A stretch of 64,000 nt of DNA from Isoetes taiwanensis (lineage: Eukaryota; Streptophyta; Lycopodiopsida; Isoetales; Isoetaceae): NCBI GenBank assembly GCA_021234155.1, contig JAJEKV010000003.1, positions 8,868,413 through 8,932,412 of the forward strand, in the 5' to 3' direction. The translations under genes were made by a program, and so were the position numbers. Shown here piece by piece: positions 56,561 through 64,000 of the stretch. Each line of letters begins with the position of its first letter. Within the stretch, counting starts at the first letter, position 1. Under the pieces are notes generated by a model that saw only the letters and a program-made list of their open reading frames with translations, did no database searches and was not told where the DNA came from.

Positions 56561-58601
56561 GGGTGAAAATAATTTTACCTTGGTTTTGTTGATTCCGTCG
56601 CGGTGAATACTCTCCTGCAGAATCACTAACCCTCCTGCCCCGTTATCCGTACCCTCCTTCCCCGTTATCCGTACCTGCCCCATTATCCATACCTGACAGG
56701 TTCCATTTTATACCTTCCGGCGGAATCACACCTCCGCTGGACGGAATCACCACTCTTTTATTCTACGCGACGGAATCACATGGAATTGATCCTGCCGGGA
56801 ATATTCTCCCTCGTGGAATCACCGCATATGATAATATTCTCCCCCATGGAATCACCACGTAAATATTCTCCCCCGTGGAATCACCGCGTACTATTCCTCA
56901 GGAAGGAATCACCTGGAGACCTTTGAATCTGTAATAACTGTAGGCACAGAGGAAAAATTGCCAGATGGTTCAATCCCAGCAGAAGTTTATGCCTGATTCT
57001 ATAAAAAATGGTTGAGGATGGTTTAAGCTAAGCCTACGTTACTTGAAGATCATGAATGGTGCAAAAAAAAAAAAGATCGGCTATTCCATTTTGTCTGTGC
57101 ATGTCCATTGTTATGCTATGCACTGCCCAAAATTTTTCTGGTTGGGGATTTGAACCCCTTGCCAATATCGGCAATGCCATGGGCTGCTTCAAAGCAAGAG
57201 CAAGAAATAAGCCCGTTTTAAAGCAAGAAATAGAATAGAAACCCCCTTCTTACAAGAGCAAGAAATAAGCCCGTTTTAAAGCAAGAAATAGAATAGAAAC
57301 CCCCTTCTTACCAGAAAATATTGTCTGGCTCTAATCTTTGTTGGGGTTCTTGGGATTCCATGCACAGGGACGCGGATTTCTGCCCCTGGTTGCCACTATA
57401 CTGCCCTGTCCAGCAAATTGAACTGGTGTTATCGCCATGGCCGTGGCTCGTAAGTTTAAATCCACGCTCTTTTGCTCTTATGCGGTCATGCGACCAGGTG
57501 TAGATCATCAGCGAGAAAGGAAACAACCTGCCAAGTGGGAATAGCTTCTGCCATTTGGATATTTTATGGGCTGGCTTGGATTACAGTAGGGAGGCTTGGA
57601 AAAGATCTACAACATATTCGAAGGGGCCGATCTGGCCATACTATCATCATGTGGTGTCGGATTGGAAGATTTGTTATTGGGTTTAGAGGCATAGCTGCCA
57701 AAGAATCCTTTAATTGGTGCTGCAGTTCAGAGAGGACAGATTTGGGGGCGATTTGGCCTCACGGGCTTCTGCAGGATTGTTTGCATCTGTTTTTTGCCCG
57801 AAACACAGAGCTGTTGCCCATGCTCACTATGTTCTCGTCTCTTTTGGATTAGACAGAGCCCAAATAAGGAGAACGAAAAACATAGACAGATTCTAAGTGT
57901 TAGGAATCATCCAATGCACTGAAAAAGCACCGAAAAAGCACTGAAGGCAGAGAAAACAGCTCTAGAGAAAGGTAAAACAAAGGAAAACAAGGCTGAGAAA
58001 ACGGCTCCGGTGGCTCTTTTTTGTTGTTTTACCCGGCACGCAACCAAACTGTTCTAACCACGTAAAAAGATGATTTGTTCTAACCCCAGCCTGTTACTTG
58101 CCATAGTCGCACCCGCCTTCTGCCTGGAAAACAGGAAAACAAGTGAAAAAATAGTAGCCAAATGTGTTTATTGCCGCTGTATGTGCTCCCCCAAGCACCA
58201 TTTCCAGGCGATTCCCCAAGCTCAAGGTCTTTTACCTTTCGCCCAACGCATTTCCTCAACTCTAGGCTGTATGGAAGGAGCAAGCCCTCCTTACTTCCGC
58301 CATAGCCGCAGCAGCTCGCAATGAGCAAAACCTCCCAATGAACATGACGTAACAAATTTAAATTTTACAGGGGATATTCTACCAGGCGGAATCAATTATG
58401 GATGGTGATTCCCTCGCGTGGAATAAAAGGGCGGCGACGGGATTTGGAGGTTGTGATTCCGCCGGAAGATATTAAACGAAGCTGTCAGGTACGGAAAACG
58501 GGACCTCCAAAACGGATCCCGTTCCCGGAGGGTTTGTGATTCCGCGGGAAAGTATTCACTGCGAGGGAATCACCAAAACCAAGGTAAAATTATTTTCACC
58601 C
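56561..58601. mobile_element. Mutator-like (MULE) TIR element, 2.0 kb, no transposase
   Basis: The long terminal inverted repeats start GGGTGAAAATAATTTTACCT on both ends. They are well matched for about 80 bp and continue more loosely through repeated ggaatcacc/ggtgattcc blocks to roughly 200-300 bp. A 9-bp duplication flanks it. No MURA transposase domain is readable, so it is non-autonomous. The interior (57000-58350) has several 60-130 codon frames without recognisable domains; it could be captured host sequence. Confidence 0.88.
57195..57310 (+). repeat. 58-bp tandem duplication inside MULE
   Basis: caagagcaagaaataagccc... at 57195 is repeated from 57253. Confidence 0.93.
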
Positions 58602-58610
58602 CACTACATG
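58602..58610. repeat. 9-bp target-site duplication, right copy
   Basis: CACTACATG directly after the right terminus CACCC. Confidence 0.9.
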
Positions 58611-58825
58611 TATATGCAAATTAAACAATCTAGATTTATCTTAGCGAATAAATAGAAAGAGCAAAATAAGATGACTTCCAATGGTAGATCTACCTCCTAA
58701 TACCCACTAACCCAATGAACTACCCACTAAACGACATGTATATGCACACATTAAACCATCCAGATTTGTCGAGCGAATAAATAGAAAGAGCAAAATAAGA
58801 TGACTTCCAGGGTAGATCTAACTAC
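58611..58825 (+). repeat. Imperfect ~125-bp direct duplication
   Basis: tatatgcaaattaaacaatc...gatgacttccaatggtagatct (from 58611) is repeated as tatatgcacacattaaacca...gatgacttccagggtagatct (from 58739). The MULE target sequence lies at its left edge. Confidence 0.85.
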
Positions 58826-59175
58826 TTCGTTCCTAAGTAGTCACATGAATCAGTGGGTCCATTAAGTTTCTGACCTTGTCTGAAGAATGGAACTCCGTCT
58901 CCAGCAGCAGCAGTGCCGTCTTTTTACCCTGTTGCATCAATCAGCCTGGTCCCACAAGAGTGGGCGGCATCTGGTACCATTGTGGATTACTCTACCCACA
59001 TTAAAAAAAATGGTTTTGATACGTCTATCAGCTTGATTCATTGAGGAATCTTTCGAACCTTGCCTCCGCAGCAACATCTTTGCTGTAGTTGTTTAAATTT
59101 TGAATTTGAATCCTTCAGTTCAAGTTCAATTGCAGTTTTTGGGGGTTCTAATCTGATTTGGTATATTTGAGCATC

Positions 59176-62100
59176 ATGCCTAAGAAAAAACTGCAAGGGG
59201 CTGCTGCCTTAGAACACCATGAGGTTATCAAGTTAGAGAAAGAACCTGTTATCAAGACAATGAAACCAAAATTAGTGATGGGTTTGGCAGATCTAATTAG
59301 TGAGTATTGTACGCCTTTGTCCTTGAGCTGCATTTGTTATTAATGTTTGTGATAAGCAGTGCCAGTAATTGCCAGTGTCTCAGTTGGGAATTTTGCATGT
59401 CAAGTTCAGATACCACTTCTGTTCCCTGATACTTCTGCCTTTATCTCCTTTCAGCTTCAGAAGCAGACAGAGATGATTTTTTGTTGCTCTGCAAACGTGT
59501 TGAGGCTGTTGTCCGTGCCTGGCATAATCCTCAGTTTGAAGAGTTGATGGTAAAAGCAATGTCTTTCTGTTTTCAGGCAGCATATATTAAGCCATATATT
59601 GATGGATTTCTGGTCCCATCTTTTCACAGCAATTGTACTCATTGTTCGAACCAGTGCATGGTACTAAAAGACTTGAACAAAATAAATTATCTCCAAAGCA
59701 AGTGGATGAACTTGAACAGCGCTTTTTGGAGCTTGTATTTGAGGTGCAAGTCTCACTACCAGGCTTTAGTTCGTTTGCTAACATGAGTGGAGTCCAATGT
59801 ATTCCTTTCTAATTGTTTTTTGCAGGTGATGGAGAGAAGCAACTTCAAGATTCTTAGTGATACAGAGGTTGAGACAGCCACATCTGGACAATATCTCCTC
59901 AATTTGCCTATAGCTGTGGACGAGTCTAAGGTTTGTAGACTTGGCAAACATTTATCGTATGCTCCTTTATGGCCTAACTTGACATTCAGCTTTATTATGG
60001 TCATATTTAGTTGGACTCAAGGCTCCTAAGTACGTACTTCAATGCCCACCATCATGATCATACTCCACGTTTTATTAACAAGGTAATTTCTTTCTTTAAA
60101 CTATATGAATTTTCTCACTACATTACATGCATAGTCACAAAGGAGAGTTATGTCCTTGTTGATACAAACAGCTCCTACAATCGTGTCTGAACTCCTACAA
60201 CTGTGTTGGTTCTGATTAAATCTCACGAATGTAATAATTATATCATGCGATGATGATGAGGAATATTGTAAATACATGCAGTATGTGGTATTCCGGCGCG
60301 GAACTGGACTCGATCAAACAACAGGTTACTTTTTTGGAGAAAAACTGGATGTTCTTATTTCACGACTTTGGAGATGGATCATGCAGAATATCAGGTATTT
60401 TTCATATGAGGTATTTCTGAGGTGGAGAATATATGCTGCTCAATTGAATGTAAAAGGACATGGCATTTCTGGACAGCAAGTTCACTATCTTGCATCTCCT
60501 TTTGCTTTCTGTTGAATGGGTGCTGCTTTTCTAACTGATGACAACTACCAAACAGTTAGAAACAGGTAAAGTAACAAAGACAAGAGTGTGCTTTCACGAT
60601 TGGTCCTCTCTTACAGCGGAAATAAAAAATACAATTAAGATGGTTGTGCATCCCATTTAATGGGGATGGCCGATATTACAAAACACCAAATTCTAGCTGC
60701 AAATTACACCACTTTAATTTCCTTCAATAGTTTCTTTTATACGTAACTTATGAACAAATATCACAAGACTATTATAAAATGCTCCTGTTGTTACCTACTT
60801 ATGGATATTTGGTAATACAACTTTTGATTTGTTTTGCCAGGCCCAAGAATGGAGCTAAGGAGATTGTTAAGCCTGCTGAAGAAATTGGTGAAACCTCAGC
60901 ATCGTCTGAGAAGAATAGCTTATATGTAAAGCGAATACATATCGAGACCATGAAAATTAGGTACTAGTCTCAGGTACTTAAAAAAGAGTTTAAAAGTGGA
61001 CTTAGTTTTTTATCAGCAAACAGATTTGGAATAAGGTCACTCACTTGAAGCCAGTTCCATACTCGTGTGTCGTGGTCAAGATCTTCCGCTTTTAGACTGA
61101 TACAGATAAAGCTTTTTATTTTCTTGATTGCGCTTTATGAGAGAACCTCTATAACTGCTGGGGTCCTATTTGCAGTTCTTGTGAAGCTGCCTTAGGTTAT
61201 TTTCATCTCTTATTTCATTGTTCATGCAACTTATTGTAAACAAAGAACCTGGAAAATTATTGCAAATCTTGGGTTTGAGTTTATAAATCGCTTGGTTGAC
61301 AAATGGTTAGACGCAAGAAAGAGGGACTAATCCGAGATCATGCCGTCATTGCGGACTAATTCGAAGGCGGGCTTTATGTCATAACAGGTGGCTAAGACAG
61401 GATAATGTCCATGTGGGTCATGGATGATGGCACCCTTTAGTATTTTGTTTAAGACTCAATAGGAAATTTGTTATACAATGCACATGCCAGCAGCCCAGCT
61501 TCCTCAATTGGCTTGCTTTTGTAGCTCGTAAATGTGAAACCAGAAGTTGATATTTGGCAGAAACCAAAGAACATATTTACTGATGTTTGAAGCTGTTAAA
61601 TGATGATTTTTTCTAATGTGCATCCTTATAGAGCTTCGTTATATGAAAGCTGAGTACTCAATATGGCACAGATTCACTAAAGCCCTTATTCTTGACGACA
61701 GCTTGTTTTACCTGTATGCTTACAAAAGTATGTTTCTATGTTTGCAGATTAAAGAATATGTTCCAGCAAACTACTATTCAAGAGCCTTCTTTTGATCGTA
61801 TCATTCTTCTTTATAGGTGACTTTCCTGTCTCCTATGCTTGACAATGAAGAGCAAATTTCTCTATTCATAAAATTTGAAAAAATAATACATGTCCCGTTA
61901 ATTAGGCCTGCTACACCGCGAAAAGATTCATCAATACTTGGCGATCGAGCCATCGAAATAAAGCATTTCAAGAACATACCAATGGCTGATATGGAACTTG
62001 TGTTTGTAAGTTCTATCTGCTGGAGTTACAAGCATGTAATCAGATAAAGGATTGTGCAGTTGCTAACATTTGAATCAGTTGTCTTTCAGCCGGAGAAAAA

Positions 62101-63447
62101 GAACCCAAGTTTGACAGCAATAGACTGGACAAAATTTCTGATTTCTGCCATTGTTGGTTTGGTAGGAATATTTTATGTCATTTTACTTACTTTGATATAG
62201 GCTTTGACGATTTTAATGAGGTAAATTACTTCCAGGTGGCTTTTGTGGGCACGCTAGAAACACACCCATCAGATATCTGGGTTGCATTGGCAATTCTTTC
62301 TGGTTTTCTTGGTTACTGTGCAAAGATTTATCTTACGTAAGTTGTCTTCAAATTGTAAGCCTGTGAGAAGCCTTGAACTTGCTACACTTTGAAGTCTTAT
62401 CTTGAGATTCTTGGTAGTAAAACCTTGAACATTGCACCGTTATTTGAATTAAGTCAAGCGAGATTGACATCCCAGATTTTTTCCACAGGAATCACAAGAT
62501 GTGGATAAGGAAGAGATGTGAACTTGTAAATTTTTTGAGACTTCCACTCATATTCACGATCAGCATTCATAGCATTCATGGTCTTTAAAGAATCCATGAA
62601 ATCCTTTTGCAATAATGAGATAGTTTCAGGATCGTTCTGACAACTGGCTGTTGTTGACATTTTTATCGTAGAGTCTAAATGATGATCTTTCTGTTGCATG
62701 CATTACATTGTTATATATATAGACGTTGACCATCTATTTCCTGGCAGCTTTCAGGCAAATCTTGCTGAATATCAAAGCCTGATCATGAGATCAATGTACG
62801 ATAAGCAGCTGGATAGTGGAAGAGGGACGCTGCTTCATCTCTGCGACGATGTAATTCAGCAAGAAGTATGAAAGAAAAGTGAAACAGGCATAGGATATTC
62901 CATGGTGAACAATGCAGACAGAATAAGGGACTCGTTTGCATTTTGCAGGTTAAAGAAGTTATTATTGCCTACTTCATTTTGATGACACAAGGGAAAGCCA
63001 CCATGGAGGTGAGATTTGAGTTTAATAAACTACACTGATAGACACCAAGGGTCACTAAAGTCTATTTGGTTATCCAGGATCTTGACTTTCAATGTGAAAA
63101 GCTGATGCAAGAGGAGTTCAATGAGGACTGCAATTTTGAGGTGGATGATGCGGTAAAAAAGCTTGAGAAGCTTGGTATCGTGATGAAGGTTAGAAGCGAT
63201 GTCATTCTTTGTATCTTCAGCATTTAATGTTGCACCTTAACGAAAAAAGTACATTAAATTTAGTGGTTCTTTTCTTGGTTTTTAGATCCCATTAATTGAT
63301 TTTAGGCACTTAAGGTTCTTTTGCTAAGTCTTATGCATGGCATAATTGCAGGATTCTCTAGGAAGATATACCCACCTACCATTGAAACGTGCGAATGCAA
63401 AGATAGGCATGACAACTGAGGAATTCATTAAAAGATCTGAACCTTAG
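59176..63447 (+). CDS. DUF3754 / TMEM143-like membrane protein (15 exons, intact)
   Basis: Exons: 59176-59299, 59455-59549, 59630-59743, 59826-59930, 60011-60082, 60282-60394, 60841-60960, 61748-61816, 61906-62005, 62090-62161, 62236-62336, 62748-62865, 62949-63008, 63078-63188, 63352-63447. All introns are GT-AG and phases agree, giving 489 residues without a stop. The start [18 protein letters not shown] is the first in-frame ATG. DUF3754 hallmarks: [19 protein letters not shown] (about residue 45), [69 protein letters not shown]. Two membrane segments follow (about 316-333 and 341-360: [30 protein letters not shown]). The C-terminus (ALLHLCD-like, then [16 protein letters not shown]) is conserved in plant homologues, annotated only as DUF3754 or transmembrane protein 143-like; organelle-membrane location is assumed for the family and the function is unknown. 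Start and splice sites are predicted by eye. Confidence 0.92.
62337..62747. other. Intron 11 of the DUF3754 gene with antisense ORF
   Basis: A minus-strand frame of 81 codons at 62454-62699 ([19 protein letters not shown], then [16 protein letters not shown]) lies inside this intron. It has the composition of real protein but no recognised domain; it may be a small insertion or captured exon. Confidence 0.3.
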
Positions 63448-64000
63448 TCCTACGCACTCCTGCAAAATGGTTCCATTGTCCTCATCAAACCAGAACAAGA
63501 CTTAACTTATATATAGATAACTTGCAACTATTCACTACGGTTTCATTCTATAACCATATGTAAAACCTAGAAATATCATACGTAATCTGTGTTCTTGTCT
63601 GCCCGGTGATATTCTAGTATAATAAAAAGTGTGGCCTTATAATGGCTTGCGGTTTTCAGCCTTGTCGCATGGTCCATGTAAAATAAAACATGTTTAAGAT
63701 TTAAGATAGTAGTGAACCAACAGGCTCAAGTTCATGCCTGCCCTCCAGATGACATGCATTATATAGTGAACCGAAGAGCAATTGGTTGTGCATATATCAA
63801 TTAGTGGCGTATCTTAGTTTATAGGTTAGCGGCTTAATTATCGTTTGGGGTGTCTAATATTTTTTCTAGACCATCCGATGGTGGCATATCTCAGAGCATA
63901 TGCCATGGGGTGAAATTCCAGCCCTTAAGTGCAAGTCAAGATAGGGTCAAATCCCCTATATTTGACCTACCCCTATGATGCAACCAAACCATTGAATAAA
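63448..64000. other. 3' flank of the DUF3754 gene
   Basis: Contains aataaa-type signals (aataaaaag near 63621, aaaataaaaca near 63679) that could direct polyadenylation. No further gene is visible to the window end. Confidence 0.5.

Noticed and set aside
56294-56683. 129-codon minus-strand ORF
   Set aside because: Antisense of the plus-strand LINE 3' end and its poly(A) run, including a poly-F stretch from the A run.
57137-57160. tRNA T-arm-like sequence (ggttcaaatcccc on the minus strand)
   Set aside because: Only a B-box-like arm is present; no acceptor, D or anticodon stems can be drawn around it.
1-64000. CRISPR arrays, operons or other prokaryotic features
   Set aside because: The DNA is plant nuclear; the regular arrays present are transposon subterminal or tandem repeats without spacer architecture.

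Overview
The window is nuclear DNA of a land plant, almost entirely made of nested transposable elements, with one intact host gene at the right end (59176-63447, a DUF3754/TMEM143-like membrane protein with 15 exons and clean GT-AG introns). Plant origin is shown by that gene, by a CACTA element carrying plant ABCB and CCCH gene pieces, by plant-type Helitron and L1-like proteins, and by an initiator-Met-tRNA primer site. Old, captured and degraded insertions suggest a large repeat-rich genome (fern, lycophyte or similar), but the species cannot be fixed from the sequence.

Layout from left to right. (1) 1133-14565: a DUF7869-domain gene split by an 11.9 kb CACTA (En/Spm) element (1884-13794). 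The element has a 13-bp terminal inverted repeat, an ATA target duplication and dense CTGACG subterminal repeats. It contains no recognisable transposase but carries fragments of an ABCB transporter (twice) and of a CCCH zinc-finger gene. Its left part is partly duplicated inside it. (2) 14566-18036: non-coding sequence with small tandem repeats. (3) about 34640 back to 18037, minus strand: a long L1-like LINE with ORF1 and ORF2 overlapping by ATGA. It is split inside its endonuclease domain by an 11 kb LTR retrotransposon (21546-32541). (4) The LTR element has 1.54 kb LTRs, a primer-binding site and a polypurine tract, but no recognisable pol. Where gag would be, it carries a degraded reading frame that begins with a histone-H3-tail-like sequence (MARTEQTARK) and ends with an 89-residue histone H3 fold. 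This is the most unusual object in the window. (5) about 34.7-44.5 kb: a degraded autonomous Helitron (zinc finger, HUH/Y2 Rep, PIF1 helicase) with an 84-aa basic tandem repeat at its N-terminus, unknown accessory ORFs on both sides and a textbook 3' hairpin plus CTAG end at 44506. Two truncated LINEs have inserted into it, one just after the helicase Walker A motif. (6) 44.5-59 kb: further mobile DNA. It holds a second Helitron 3' end (48437), three truncated LINE insertions, a foldback element, a 57-bp tandem repeat, the right end of another CACTA-like element and a 2 kb Mutator-like element with a 9-bp target duplication. (7) the DUF3754 gene.

Apart from DUF3754 all coding sequences carry stops, frameshifts or insertions. 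They are best read as relics, although the LTR element's LTRs are similar enough over their first 650 bp to suggest moderate age.
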